Shown here one piece after another: positions 1-8,610 of a stretch of DNA of 64,000 nt. The DNA lies in assembly GCF_014773245.1 (NCBI RefSeq), contig NZ_JACWMX010000013.1, positions 1 to 64,000 on the forward strand, given 5' to 3'. Made by a program: the position numbers and the translations under genes. The notes under the pieces are model-generated. The model worked only from the letters and a program-made list of their open reading frames with translations, was not told where the DNA came from and did not search any database. Source of the DNA: Mucilaginibacter glaciei. Its GTDB lineage: Bacteria > Bacteroidota > Bacteroidia > Sphingobacteriales > Sphingobacteriaceae. Every line of letters starts with the position of its first letter. Position 1 is the stretch's first letter.

Positions 1-1
1 A

Positions 2-1240
2 AAAGCGGTAGAGGGCGAGATCTCGGGCGAGGTGCCCGCTACCTTCCTGCAGCTGTCTGATAATGTGGAGTTTGTTTTGGATGCGGATGCGGCTTCTGCC
101 CTGACCCGTTTTGATACGCCCTGGCTGGTGAAGGATTGTGTGTGGGACAACTTGCTGAAGAAAAAGGCGGTGATCTGGTTATCGGAAGCCGTGGGCAAGC
201 CTATTTTGAAATTAACCGAAGAGGATTACAATAATCACGGCATGGCACAGCTGGCTGTGGAGCAGGGACCGGTTTATGAGATCAACATCGATATCTTTAA
301 CCAGGTACAGCATACCATTACCGGATGGCCGGGGGGGAAGCCGGGCGCGGATGATTCTCAAAGGCCGGAGCGTGCCGAGCCTGCCCACAAGCGTTCTATC
401 GTCTTCTCTCCTCACCCGGATGATGATGTGATCTCCATGGGGGGTACTTTTATCCGCCTGGTTGACCAGGGGCATGATGTGCATGTGGCTTACCAGACTT
501 CGGGCAATACGGCTGTATGGGACGATGATGTTTTACGCTACATGGAGTTCGCTATCGATTTTAAAGCGAGTGTGGGCGAGGATACGGCTAAACTGAAGGG
601 TATTTATGAGGATATGCGCAAATTCATCGGTACTAAGCTGCCTAACCAGGTGGATACGCCGGAGATCCGCGATGTGAAAGGTTTTATCCGCAAGACGGAG
701 GCGATCTCGGGTGCCCGCTTCGCGGGGCTGCCCGACAGCAATATCCATTTCCAGGCTTTGCCTTTTTATGAAACGGGTAAAACTAAGAAGAACGCGGTGG
801 GGGAAGAGGATATTTTGTTAACCATGGAACTGCTTAAAAAGATCAGACCGCACCAGGTGTTTGCCGCGGGTGATTTTGCTGACCCTAACGGGACGCATAT
901 CGTTTGCTTTAACATCATCATTGCGGCTTTGCGCAGGTTAAGGGAAACCGAGGACTGGGTGAACGATTGCTGGATGTGGTTGTACCGCGGTGCCTGGCAG
1001 GAGTTCCCTACGCATGAGATCGAGATGGCGGTGCCTCTTTCGCCTGCCGAGGTTTTGCACAAGCGTAACGCGATCTTTAAACACCAATCGCAAAAGGACC
1101 GCCCGGTATTCCCCGGTGATGATGCCCGCGAATTTTGGGTGCGTGCCGAAGACCGTAACCGCGAAACAGCCCAATGTTATGATAAACTCGGCCTGGCCGA
1201 ATATGCTGCTATGGAGGCTTTTGTCAGGTATTATTTCTAA
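2..1240 (+). CDS. Glucosamine-6-phosphate deaminase-like/PIG-L fusion protein (5' truncated)
   Basis: The reading frame is open from the first bases of the window, so the gene starts upstream. The first ~45 visible residues (KAVEGEISGEVPATFLQ, then DNVEFVLDADAASALT) match the C-terminal end of the NagB glucosamine-6-phosphate isomerase/deaminase fold. After a linker comes a PIG-L/LmbE deacetylase-like domain with the zinc motif SPHPDDD and a later NGTHIVC histidine. Bacteroidota commonly encode such ~640-residue NagB-PIG-L fusions. By family, the NagB part would convert glucosamine-6-P to fructose-6-P plus ammonia, and the PIG-L part would be an N-deacetylase. The activity of the fusion is inferred. 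A strong terminator follows the stop codon. An internal GTG at 32 is not a credible start because homology continues upstream of it. Confidence 0.85.
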   Translation, partial: KAVEGEISGEVPATFLQLSDNVEFVLDADAASALTRFDTPWLVKDCVWDNLLKKKAVIWLSEAVGKPILKLTEEDYNNHGMAQLAVEQGPVYEINIDIFNQVQHTITGWPGGKPGADDSQRPERAEPAHKRSIVFSPHPDDDVISMGGTFIRLVDQGHDVHVAYQTSGNTAVWDDDVLRYMEFAIDFKASVGEDTAKLKGIYEDMRKFIGTKLPNQVDTPEIRDVKGFIRKTEAISGARFAGLPDSNIHFQALPFYETGKTKKNAVGEEDILLTMELLKKIRPHQVFAAGDFADPNGTHIVCFNIIIAALRRLRETEDWVNDCWMWLYRGAWQEFPTHEIEMAVPLSPAEVLHKRNAIFKHQSQKDRPVFPGDDAREFWVRAEDRNRETAQCYDKLGLAEYAAMEAFVRYYF

Positions 1241-1285
1241 ATAATAGAAAGCAATTGTGGGGGATTAGAAATCAGTTACCCATTA

Positions 1286-1324
1286 CAAAGGCTGGTGTTG
1301 AATAACACCAGCCTTTGTTTTTTT
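1286..1324 (+). terminator. Rho-independent terminator
   Basis: A perfect 14-bp stem (CAAAGGCTGGTGTT, 1286-1299, paired with 1304-1317) with a GAAT loop is followed by seven T residues. It ends the NagB/PIG-L transcript. The T tract touches the stop codon of the convergent formimidoyltransferase gene, so the hairpin may serve both strands. Confidence 0.9.
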
Positions 1325-2378
1325 ACACCGCCGGTTTATTTTCAGCCAGCACATATTCAATGATCCGCTCCTGCGGATTAAATGGAGTAAGTTCATCCAA
1401 ACCCATTGAGGTTACCGCCATATCAATCAGCGCAGCGTCTCCTACCTCAGCAGAACGGCCTCGTTTCTGCAAAAAATAGCTGCCTGCATCCAACATCGCC
1501 TTTAGCGGTATCATCCCTATTAATTCGCTTCCGGTTACCTTAACGCCGTGTTTGTTCGCTCTGTCGCAAACTTCATCGTAAGCAATATGGATGGGCGTAA
1601 TCTTCACGTTTGTTAAATTCATTGATACCTGCGCTTTGCCATATTCTGCAATATACCAGCCAATGGACTTTACACTTTTTAATGAGCCGGAGATGTATTT
1701 AGATTTCCCATTTTCATCTGTACCTACCTTTCGGCCCGACTCCCTTACATCAAACGCAATCTCATTAGCCAATACAACCGAGTCGGTATTTAAATTAACG
1801 TTGTAAGCTATCAAAAAATCGCGCGCCCCAATTACGGTCGCGCCCCGTTTCAGATCATTCTCGGCCGGGCCGAAATCGGGCGCCCAGCCCTCCCGTTTTA
1901 TCTTACTAAAAAAGCCCTCATACTCCCCTGCCCTTATTATAGATAGATTACTACGGCGTTTGTCGGGCTGTGAATGTTCATATAAATAAACCGGGATCTG
2001 CAGCTCTTCGCCAACCCGCCTTGCCAGTTGCACCGCATACACCACCGTTTCATCCATCGTAATATGCGCTATCGGTATCAGCGGGCATACATCCGTTGCG
2101 CCCATACGCGGGTGCTCTCCTTTTTGCACGCGCATATCTATCAGCTCGCCCGCCTTTTTAATCGCTAAAAACGCGGCCTCCACAACTGCCCCCGGCTCGC
2201 CGGCAAAGGTGATCACGGTTCTGTTAGCCGCTTTACCGGGGTCTACATTCAGTAGCTTCACTCCGGATATACCAGCTATTTCGCCGGCAATTTGTTTGAT
2301 GACCATCGCATCAACACCCTCACTAAAATTGGGCACACACTCTATCAGTTGCTTTGCCCTGTTATCTGTGTTAAACAT
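1323..2378 (-). CDS. ftcD: Glutamate formimidoyltransferase
   Basis: A 351-residue cytosolic enzyme that transfers the formimino group between formimino-glutamate and tetrahydrofolate, the last step of one histidine-degradation route. It opens with LIECVPNFSEG, a signature of the family. It contains GEHPRMGATDVCPLIP around residues 88-103, where His89 matches the catalytic histidine of the mammalian enzyme. Only the transferase half is present; the cyclodeaminase domain of the ~540-residue bifunctional enzyme is missing, as is usual in Bacteroidota. The gene starts 3 bp after the MarR gene stop, so the two are almost surely one transcript. No other hut genes are seen in the window. Confidence 0.93.
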   Translation of the reverse strand: MFNTDNRAKQLIECVPNFSEGVDAMVIKQIAGEIAGISGVKLLNVDPGKAANRTVITFAGEPGAVVEAAFLAIKKAGELIDMRVQKGEHPRMGATDVCPLIPIAHITMDETVVYAVQLARRVGEELQIPVYLYEHSQPDKRRSNLSIIRAGEYEGFFSKIKREGWAPDFGPAENDLKRGATVIGARDFLIAYNVNLNTDSVVLANEIAFDVRESGRKVGTDENGKSKYISGSLKSVKSIGWYIAEYGKAQVSMNLTNVKITPIHIAYDEVCDRANKHGVKVTGSELIGMIPLKAMLDAGSYFLQKRGRSAEVGDAALIDMAVTSMGLDELTPFNPQERIIEYVLAENKPAV

Positions 2379-2381
2379 GCG

Positions 2382-2882
2382 TTAATTCGTTATATTATCG
2401 ACTTCGAGTTTGGCTATTACCTTGCCTGATAAGTTGAATACCTTAAAATTATCTTCAAGCGCACTTAAAGCAGGTAAGATCTCCGCGATTTTAGGGTCGC
2501 TATCTGCCAGGTCCGTCATACTTATGGTGATAGCATCCCATACCGGCAAAATTTGCGTTAACAGGGCCAGTCCCTTGTCGGTAAATTGCACCAATTGCTT
2601 ACGACCGTCATCAGTACTTACTGTAGTCTCGACCAATTCCCTGCTTTTTAAATTCGTAATGAGCTGGCTGGCAGCCGGGTGCGAAACACCGGTTTGCTCG
2701 CTCAATTCTTTTATGGATAGTGAATCATTTTTTGACAGCAAATAAAACACCGGGAACCAGCTCGCATCAAAATCAATCCCCTTACCCTGATAAATCCTGT
2801 TTATCTCCGTTAAAAAAGCTTCGCTCATCCGTCTTAAACGACTGCCGAAAACCAAGTAGCCCAAACTCTGATACAAATTCAT
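2382..2882 (-). CDS. MarR family transcriptional regulator
   Basis: A winged-helix regulator of about 166 residues. The central region (LSIKELSEQTGVSHPAASQL, then DDGRKQLVQFTDKG) is the recognition helix and wing of the MarR family. The frame stays open 57 bases further upstream to an ATG at 2939. The ATG at 2882 (MNLYQSLGYLVFGS) is preferred because it begins the conserved N-terminal helix; the extra 19 residues have no family character. It sits 3 bp upstream of the formimidoyltransferase gene, so it may control folate-linked histidine breakdown or simply its own operon. The ligand is unknown. Confidence 0.85.
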   Translation of the reverse strand: MNLYQSLGYLVFGSRLRRMSEAFLTEINRIYQGKGIDFDASWFPVFYLLSKNDSLSIKELSEQTGVSHPAASQLITNLKSRELVETTVSTDDGRKQLVQFTDKGLALLTQILPVWDAITISMTDLADSDPKIAEILPALSALEDNFKVFNLSGKVIAKLEVDNITN

Positions 2883-2977
2883 ATCGCAATTTACATAAGC
2901 GCTTATTAAATATGGCATCATACATCTGCCATAATACAATTTTTAATTTTCTTGACATCATGGTGGAATATAGAAAC

Positions 2978-3010
2978 AAGAAAGGCTTCCCAAATTGGAA
3001 AGCCTTTCTT
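2978..3010 (-). terminator. Hairpin terminator after atpG
   Basis: A 13-bp stem with one bulged A (AAGAAAGGCTTCC, 2978-2990, paired with 2997-3010) lies just beyond the atpG stop codon. On the minus strand it is followed by a short T-rich stretch. This is the likely end of the ATP synthase transcript. Confidence 0.65.
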
Positions 3011-3035
3011 ATTATGATTCGAGAAACTTTAATTA

Positions 3036-3938
3036 TCAACCACCTAATGCTGCTGCACCGCTTACAATCTCGGTAAGCTCAGTAGTGATGGCTGCCTGGC
3101 GTGCCTGGTTGTATGAAAGTTTTAAAGCCTTCAGCAAATCACCGGCATTTTCGGTTGCCTTATCCATCGCGGTCATACGTGCGCCATGCTCAGATGCATT
3201 TGAATCTAAAACGGCACGGTATAACTGGATCTTAATATTTTTAGGGATCAGTTGTTCAACAATCTCTTCTTGAGAAGGCTCCAGGATGTAGTCAACCTGC
3301 ACTTGCATTACCTCACCTTTCTTAGGGGCTTCTTTTGGCTTAACCTCTGGTGTTGGAACCGGCAGCAATTGCTCGGCAACCTGAAACTGTACCGCCGCGT
3401 TACGGAAGTGGTTATATACAAGCTCTACCCTGTCATAATCACCGTTAATAAAGCCTTGCATAATAGCATCGGTAATCTTTGATGCATTAATAAAGTTCAG
3501 GTCGAGGTATAAGTCGTTGTTGTTACCAATCACGTTAAACTTGCGGCGCTGAAAAAACTCCTGACTCTTTTTACCGATAGCTACGATAGATACGTTGCCC
3601 GCTCTTAACTGCTCGCTGTATTTTTCGGCAATCAGGTTGTTAGCAGTTTTAATTACGTTGGTATTGAAAGCACCAGCCAAACCACGGTTTGATGATACAA
3701 CCACCACCAATACACGTACCGGCTCGCGCTGCTGCAAGTATGGCGATGCGCCATCCTCTAAACTTGCCGACAGGTTAGTCAACAATTCATTAAGCTTGTT
3801 AGCATACGGGCGTAATTGTACAATAGCATTGGTTGCCCTTTTCAACTTAGCGGCCGAAACCATTTTCATGGCCTTGGTGATCTGCTGTGTTGAGCTTACG
3901 GATGCTATTCTGTTTCTTACTTCTTTTAAATTAGCCAT
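3036..3938 (-). CDS. atpG: ATP synthase F1 subunit gamma
   Basis: The 300-residue central rotor stalk of the F1 motor, at the cytoplasmic face of the inner membrane. The N-terminal helix ANLKEVRNRIASVSSTQQIT and the C-terminal segment GARMTAMDKATENAGDL are the conserved coiled-coil ends of the gamma subunit. It is the last gene of the atp operon, about 84 bp after atpA. That spacer holds an unusual inverted repeat. The lengths of both conserved ends fit a complete gene. Confidence 0.97.
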   Translation of the reverse strand: MANLKEVRNRIASVSSTQQITKAMKMVSAAKLKRATNAIVQLRPYANKLNELLTNLSASLEDGASPYLQQREPVRVLVVVVSSNRGLAGAFNTNVIKTANNLIAEKYSEQLRAGNVSIVAIGKKSQEFFQRRKFNVIGNNNDLYLDLNFINASKITDAIMQGFINGDYDRVELVYNHFRNAAVQFQVAEQLLPVPTPEVKPKEAPKKGEVMQVQVDYILEPSQEEIVEQLIPKNIKIQLYRAVLDSNASEHGARMTAMDKATENAGDLLKALKLSYNQARQAAITTELTEIVSGAAALGG

Positions 3939-3945
3939 TCTTTTT

Positions 3946-4017
3946 GAGAGGTTCGAGGATCGGGGTGCGTGGTGCGTTGACTAATTTCCACGCACTCCGC
4001 ACCTCGTACCTCGTAAC
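3946..4017. repeat. Imperfect inverted 'phrase' repeat between atpA and atpG
   Basis: The atpA-atpG spacer is almost wholly two imperfectly complementary arms built of short repeated words (GAGGTTCGAGG and GGTGCGTGGTGCG against ACGCACTCCGCACC and TCGTACCTCGTAAC). The GGTGCGTGGTGCGT arm pairs with ACGCACTCCGCACC at 12 of 14 positions. It could fold in the operon mRNA. It is not a terminator because no T tract follows. Confidence 0.6.
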
Positions 4018-4022
4018 TAAAA

Positions 4023-5600
4023 TTAATTATATCTTCCGGATAGTTCTTTAGCTACTGTTTCCAGTACGCCTGTTAACTGATCGTCAAACTTACCTGCCTT
4101 AAGGGCGGCCAGCACTTCGGGGTGGCGCAGCTCTAACTGGCTGGTGTATTCTGCTTCAAACTCACGGATCTTGTTAACCGGTACGTTACGCATCAGGTTT
4201 TTAGTACCCAGGTAGATAATGGCAACTTGTTTCTCCACCGAAACCGGTGAGTACTGGCCTTGCTTCAAGATCTCTACGTTGCGTGCACCCTTGTCAATTA
4301 CATTTTTGGTTGATGCATCCAGGTCGGATCCGAATTTAGAGAACGCCTCTAACTCACGGTATTGCGCCTGGTCAAGTTTTAGCGTACCTGCTACTTTCTT
4401 CATTGATTTGATCTGCGCGTTACCACCCACACGTGATACCGAGATACCTACGTTAATTGCCGGGCGGATACCTGCTAAGAACAAGTTCGACTCCAGGAAG
4501 ATCTGGCCATCAGTAATCGAAATTACGTTGGTTGGAATATAAGCCGATACGTCACCTGCCTGTGTTTCGATAATTGGCAAAGCGGTTAATGAACCACCAC
4601 CTTTTACGATGTGCTTGATAGACTCCGGCAAATCGTTCATTTGCTGCGCGATGTTATCATTCGAGTTTACCTTAGCGGCACGCTCTAATAAACGGCTGTG
4701 CAGGTAAAATACGTCACCCGGGTAAGCCTCGCGGCCCGGTGGGCGGCGTAACAATAATGACACTTCACGGTAAGCAACCGCTTGCTTAGAAAGATCATCA
4801 TAAATGATCAAAGCAGGGCGACCTGTATCGCGGAAGTACTCACCAATTGCAGCACCTGCAAATGGAGCGAAGAACTGCATGGTAGCAGAGTCTGAAGCGT
4901 TTGCAGCAACAATGATAGAATAAGGCATAGCACCGTTCTCTTCTAATGTGCGTACAATGTTAGCTACAGTTGAAGCCTTTTGGCCACAAGCTACATATAT
5001 ACAAGTTACCGGCTGGCCGGCATCATAAAATTCTTTTTGGTTGATGATGGTATCGATACAAACCGCAGTTTTACCTGTTTGACGGTCACCAATAACCAAC
5101 TCACGCTGGCCACGGCCAATAGGGATCATCGCATCGATAGCTTTGATACCCGTTTGCAAAGGCTCGGTTACCGGCTGGCGATAGATTACACCCGGCGCTT
5201 TACGCTCCAAAGGCATTTCATAAGTTTCGCCGGTGATAGGTCCTTTACCATCAATCGGGGTACCTAAAGTATCAACAACACGGCCAAGCATGCCTTCGCC
5301 TACGTTGATAGATGCAATGCGGTTGGTACGTTTTACAGTATCACCCTCTTTAATATTGTCAGATTTGCCTAACAATACCACACCCACGTTATCCTCTTCA
5401 AGGTTAAGTACGATACCCTGTAAACCGTTGTCAAATTCAACCAGCTCACCTGATTGTACTTTGGTTAAACCGTAAACACGTGCAATACCGTCACCCACCT
5501 GGAGCACGGTACCCACTTCTTCTAATTCAGATTCTGACTTGAAGCCCGCTAATTGCTGACGCAAAATTGCTGATACTTCGTCTGGTTTTACCTCTACCAT
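4023..5600 (-). CDS. atpA: ATP synthase F1 subunit alpha
   Basis: The 525-residue regulatory nucleotide-binding subunit of the F1 hexamer. The Walker A motif GDRQTGKT is at residues 171-178. The DELSEED-preceding core is represented by ALIIYDDLSKQAVAYR and SLLLRRPPGREAYPGD. N-terminal beta-barrel and C-terminal helical domains are both present. It follows atpH by about 30 bp. The catalytic beta subunit and epsilon (atpD, atpC) are not in this window; in many Bacteroidota they form a separate operon. Confidence 0.98.
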   Translation of the reverse strand: MVEVKPDEVSAILRQQLAGFKSESELEEVGTVLQVGDGIARVYGLTKVQSGELVEFDNGLQGIVLNLEEDNVGVVLLGKSDNIKEGDTVKRTNRIASINVGEGMLGRVVDTLGTPIDGKGPITGETYEMPLERKAPGVIYRQPVTEPLQTGIKAIDAMIPIGRGQRELVIGDRQTGKTAVCIDTIINQKEFYDAGQPVTCIYVACGQKASTVANIVRTLEENGAMPYSIIVAANASDSATMQFFAPFAGAAIGEYFRDTGRPALIIYDDLSKQAVAYREVSLLLRRPPGREAYPGDVFYLHSRLLERAAKVNSNDNIAQQMNDLPESIKHIVKGGGSLTALPIIETQAGDVSAYIPTNVISITDGQIFLESNLFLAGIRPAINVGISVSRVGGNAQIKSMKKVAGTLKLDQAQYRELEAFSKFGSDLDASTKNVIDKGARNVEILKQGQYSPVSVEKQVAIIYLGTKNLMRNVPVNKIREFEAEYTSQLELRHPEVLAALKAGKFDDQLTGVLETVAKELSGRYN

Positions 5601-5630
5601 TTTTGAGATTATTTTAGAGTTTTAATGTTA

Positions 5631-6179
5631 TTATTTGGTTGCAATAGTTGCAAAGTCTTTTTTAATTTTTCTTAAGCTGGTTGATACACTGGTATCAATT
5701 TGCCTGTCGCCCACGGTTAGTACAAAACCACCAATTAATGATGGATCTACCTGCGCGTTCAATTTGATAGTACCACCAATTGCTTTCTGCACATCCGCTT
5801 CCATCTGTTGCCTGTTAGCTTCAGAAAGTGGCGCGGCCGATACAACCTTGGCGTAAGTGATATTATTTTTAATATCATAAAGGGCAATAAACTCATGCGC
5901 TGTCGCATACAAAATTTCGCCGCGGCCTTTGTTAACCATAATATTAAACATGGCTAAACTTACCTTGCTAACACGGGTACCGAATACCTGGGCCAAAATG
6001 GCTATCTTTTTACTGTGCGATACAATTGGGTTTGCCAAAACAGCGCCTAACTCAGGGCTGGTTCTTACAGTCTTGTAAAAAAGCACCATATCATCCTTAA
6101 CCGCTTCAACAGAATTCTGTTCGGCGGCTAAGTCGATCAATGCTTTCGCGTATCTAATGGCTACTGTTACTTCTGACAT
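5631..6179 (-). CDS. atpH: ATP synthase F1 subunit delta
   Basis: A 182-residue OSCP-type subunit that ties the F1 head to the peripheral b stalk. It starts SEVTVAIRYAKALIDLA and ends with the typical VDPSLIGGFVLTVGDRQIDTSV segment, both hallmarks of the family. It lies between atpF and atpA in the conserved order. The 88-bp spacer upstream contains an imperfect inverted repeat. Confidence 0.95.
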   Translation of the reverse strand: MSEVTVAIRYAKALIDLAAEQNSVEAVKDDMVLFYKTVRTSPELGAVLANPIVSHSKKIAILAQVFGTRVSKVSLAMFNIMVNKGRGEILYATAHEFIALYDIKNNITYAKVVSAAPLSEANRQQMEADVQKAIGGTIKLNAQVDPSLIGGFVLTVGDRQIDTSVSTSLRKIKKDFATIATK

Positions 6180-6188
6180 CGTTTTTTT

Positions 6189-6267
6189 ATTTCGGATTTC
6201 GGATTTTCAATTTCGAATTTGACTTTCCTGATCCTATTAAAATTCTTCTTTTCTAAATACGAAATCT
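6189..6267. repeat. Imperfect inverted 'phrase' repeat between atpF and atpH
   Basis: The spacer contains word-like repetition (ATTTCGGATTTCGGATTTTC, then AATTTCGAATTTG). Its downstream half, read on the other strand (AAAGATTTCGTATTTAG), is built of the same words. It resembles the other intergenic phrase repeats in this window. Confidence 0.45.
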
Positions 6268-6759
6268 TTATAATTTCACTTCTTTAAGCAAATCGGCTAC
6301 CAATGCATCCTGTTTGCCCTGGTCTTCAAACTGCTTGCGAAGGATCTTCTCAGCAATTTCGATAGACAATGCCGACACCTGATTTTTAACATCAGCCATC
6401 GCAATATTTTTTTGATTGTTTATTTCGATACGTGCCAGTTCAATTTGGCGTGCACCTTCTTTTTGCGCTGTTTCTTTAGCTTCGGCAACAATCTGGTCTT
6501 TCAGTTTCTTAGCTTCAGACAAGATCAGGTCGCGCTCTGCACGGGTCTTTTTAAGCAATTCCTCATTCTCGTTAGTTAAACGAGACATTTCGTCCTTAGC
6601 AGCCTCAGCCCTTAATAAGGCATCTTCAATTGAACGCTCTCTGTCGTCAATGGCACCCATGATAGGTTTCCAGGCAAACTTAGCCAGTAGAAAGAATAGT
6701 ATTAAAAACGAAATGGTGGTCCAGAATACTAAGCCAATTTCAGGAGTAACTAATTCCAT
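6268..6759 (-). CDS. atpF: ATP synthase F0 subunit b
   Basis: The 163-residue peripheral stalk subunit. One N-terminal membrane helix (about residues 8-27, GLVFWTTISFLILFFLLAKF) is followed by a long charged coiled coil rich in Ala, Glu and Lys, ending in an F1-binding tail. The motif KFAWKPIMGAIDDRE after the helix is typical of F0 b. The gene starts 94 bp after atpE, beyond a strong hairpin. A TAAATTTG box also lies between hairpin and start. Confidence 0.95.
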   Translation of the reverse strand: MELVTPEIGLVFWTTISFLILFFLLAKFAWKPIMGAIDDRERSIEDALLRAEAAKDEMSRLTNENEELLKKTRAERDLILSEAKKLKDQIVAEAKETAQKEGARQIELARIEINNQKNIAMADVKNQVSALSIEIAEKILRKQFEDQGKQDALVADLLKEVKL

Positions 6760-6792
6760 GTTTTATTTAAAGTTAAATGTCCAAATTTAATG

Positions 6793-6829
6793 TAACCGTA
6801 TCTGCCGCCAACCGCTGCAGATACGGTTA
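6793..6829 (-). promoter_or_regulatory. Intra-operon hairpin between atpE and atpF
   Basis: A perfect 13-bp inverted repeat (TAACCGTATCTGC at 6793-6805 and its complement at 6817-6829) with an 11-base loop sits right after the atpE stop. No T run follows on the minus strand, so it is unlikely to terminate fully. It is more likely to protect the 3' end of the atpE message or attenuate downstream genes, in keeping with the high copy number of subunit c. Confidence 0.7.
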
Positions 6830-6853
6830 TGATTTTTTTCCGTGGGGAAGATA

Positions 6854-7063
6854 TTATCTTAAGCCCAGGAATGATACAACCACACCGAACAAAGCAGCAC
6901 CCTCTATAAGAGCGGCAGCGATGATCATTGCAGTTTGGATTTTTGAAGCGGCATCCGGCTGACGTGCAATACCTTCCATTGCTTTACCACCAACCTGACC
7001 GATACCGATACCGGCACCAATTACTGCTAAACCTGCACCTAATGCAGCGATACTTCCAAACAT
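6854..7063 (-). CDS. atpE: ATP synthase F0 subunit c
   Basis: The 69-residue two-helix proteolipid that forms the rotor ring. Helix 1 carries GAGLAVIGAGIGIGQVGGKA, the polar loop is ARQPDA, and helix 2 carries the ion-binding carboxylate Glu54 in ALIEGAALF. The residues after Glu54 are Gly-Ala rather than a Ser/Thr pair, and helix 1 lacks the Gln seen in Na+ rings. This suggests a proton-driven ring (inference). It lies between atpB and atpF. Confidence 0.97.
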   Translation of the reverse strand: MFGSIAALGAGLAVIGAGIGIGQVGGKAMEGIARQPDAASKIQTAMIIAAALIEGAALFGVVVSFLGLR

Positions 7064-7111
7064 TGTTTTAAAATTAAAGTGAATATATAGTATATAGTTA
7101 TTTACAATTTA

Positions 7112-8233
7112 TTAGTGGTGGTGCTCTTCAATAGCTGTGCCGATAAATAACGCGGTTAACAGCGTAAAGATAAACGCCTGTAATGCCGCCACCAGCAATT
7201 CAAGCACATCCATAAACACCACAAACGGTACCGATACTACCGATACGTAGGCGCTTTTGAATACAAATATTAATGATATTAAACTTAATACGATAATGTG
7301 ACCAGCCGTGATATTGGCAAACAAACGGATCATCAACGCGAATGGTTTTGATATGATACCTACCAATTCAACCGGCCACATAATTGGGTATAACCAAACC
7401 GGTACATCTGGCGCAAAAATATGTTTCCAATAGTATTTGTTACCGTTAATGTTTACAATGATAAGGGTGATCAAGGCCAAAACAAAAGTTACGGCGATGT
7501 TACCCGTTAAGTTAGCCCCACCCGGAAAAAAAGGCACCAAACCGATCAGATTATTTACCCATATAAAAAAGAATATGGTTAACAGTAACGGCATAAAGCG
7601 TTGGTATTTATAACCGATGTTAGGGCGGGCGATATCGTCACGTACAAACATGATGATAGGCTCCATAAAAGATTGCAATCCCTTTGGTGCTTTACCTTCA
7701 CGTTTCTTATAAGCAGATGATACGCTTAAAAAGATAACCAGCAATATCACTATAGACAACCACATACTTACCACATTGCGGGTGATGGATAGATCGATCA
7801 GCTTTTTGTTAAGCTTTAATACAGTAGCCGCCGGCAACAGGGCGTCGGCACCTTCAACAATATTAACCTTGTCTTTAATTAACCGGTAAGTGTAATACTT
7901 CCCGGTATAATCTGCATGGCCATGCTCAAACTTTGCTGCCGAAAATGTCTCTAAACCTTTATCAGTATATAAAACAATTGGCAGGGCGATTGACACCTCG
8001 CCACCCAGGTGCAAAAAGTGCGAATCTGCAATGTGTTCAAGGATAACCTCACTTGGGTTAAATTCTTTTTCTGTTTCAGTTTTGGCGGCCTCATGAGTGG
8101 CCTCTTCCTGCTGTATAGCAAAAGTTTTACAAGTGCAAAAAGTTAAAAAAACGCCTAAAACAAGGCTGAGAGCTATTTTTTTTGTTTTCAAAATGTGGCT
8201 AAAATCCATTGAATGAGTGTTTTTTACTTTCAA
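7112..8233 (-). CDS. atpB: ATP synthase F0 subunit a
   Basis: A 373-residue membrane subunit that forms the proton half-channels against the c ring. The essential arginine is in MIRLFANITAGHI; the following helix has ELLVAALQAFIFTLL. Compared with the ~270-residue E. coli protein it has a long N-terminal extension with a probable signal peptide and a soluble region (about residues 30-150), a known trait of Bacteroidota. The TTG start at 8233 overlaps the previous stop as TTGA, suggesting translational coupling. An ATG at 8209 (MDFSHILK) is the alternative start. The C terminus ends in three histidines. Confidence 0.95.
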   Translation of the reverse strand: MKVKNTHSMDFSHILKTKKIALSLVLGVFLTFCTCKTFAIQQEEATHEAAKTETEKEFNPSEVILEHIADSHFLHLGGEVSIALPIVLYTDKGLETFSAAKFEHGHADYTGKYYTYRLIKDKVNIVEGADALLPAATVLKLNKKLIDLSITRNVVSMWLSIVILLVIFLSVSSAYKKREGKAPKGLQSFMEPIIMFVRDDIARPNIGYKYQRFMPLLLTIFFFIWVNNLIGLVPFFPGGANLTGNIAVTFVLALITLIIVNINGNKYYWKHIFAPDVPVWLYPIMWPVELVGIISKPFALMIRLFANITAGHIIVLSLISLIFVFKSAYVSVVSVPFVVFMDVLELLVAALQAFIFTLLTALFIGTAIEEHHH

Positions 8234-8610
8234 TTTTGGTTGCGCAAGTTACGTAACAAAACATAAATTTCAAAGCCTGTATTTAAGAAATATAAATAAG
8301 AAAAGTTGAGCAGAAATACGCCGTTGTCAATGTGTAGTTTTAACACAAAAAGCAAGGCAAAAGCCATGCAGCCTATCATCTTAATAACTGTGGTTGCCAG
8401 GAACGCCTGGGCATATAATATCGGCCTCACACGTTGTATAAATAATACCGATGCAATTACGATAAAAGTAAAGCCCGTTATAAAGGAAAACAGTACCCAA
8501 AACTTGGCCAGCAGCAGGTTACTATGGCCGGTATAAGCAAGCAGTAGCGGTATCCCCGCAAGTACAACCACAAAAGCCAGAAACGAAAAAAGGACTTTTA
8601 ACACGCTCAA
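8230..8610 (-). CDS. Four-helix membrane protein of the ATP synthase operon, AtpI-like
   Basis: A 126-residue protein with four predicted membrane helices (about residues 5-26, 34-57, 67-90, 98-118) and few charged residues. I do not recognise its sequence family with certainty. Length, topology and position just upstream of atpB match AtpI, a membrane protein implicated in c-ring assembly, so a divergent AtpI is the best guess. The TTG start overlaps the upstream stop codon (TTGA), and its own stop overlaps the atpB TTG in the same way. Confidence 0.7.
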   Translation of the reverse strand: MSVLKVLFSFLAFVVVLAGIPLLLAYTGHSNLLLAKFWVLFSFITGFTFIVIASVLFIQRVRPILYAQAFLATTVIKMIGCMAFALLFVLKLHIDNGVFLLNFSYLYFLNTGFEIYVLLRNLRNQN

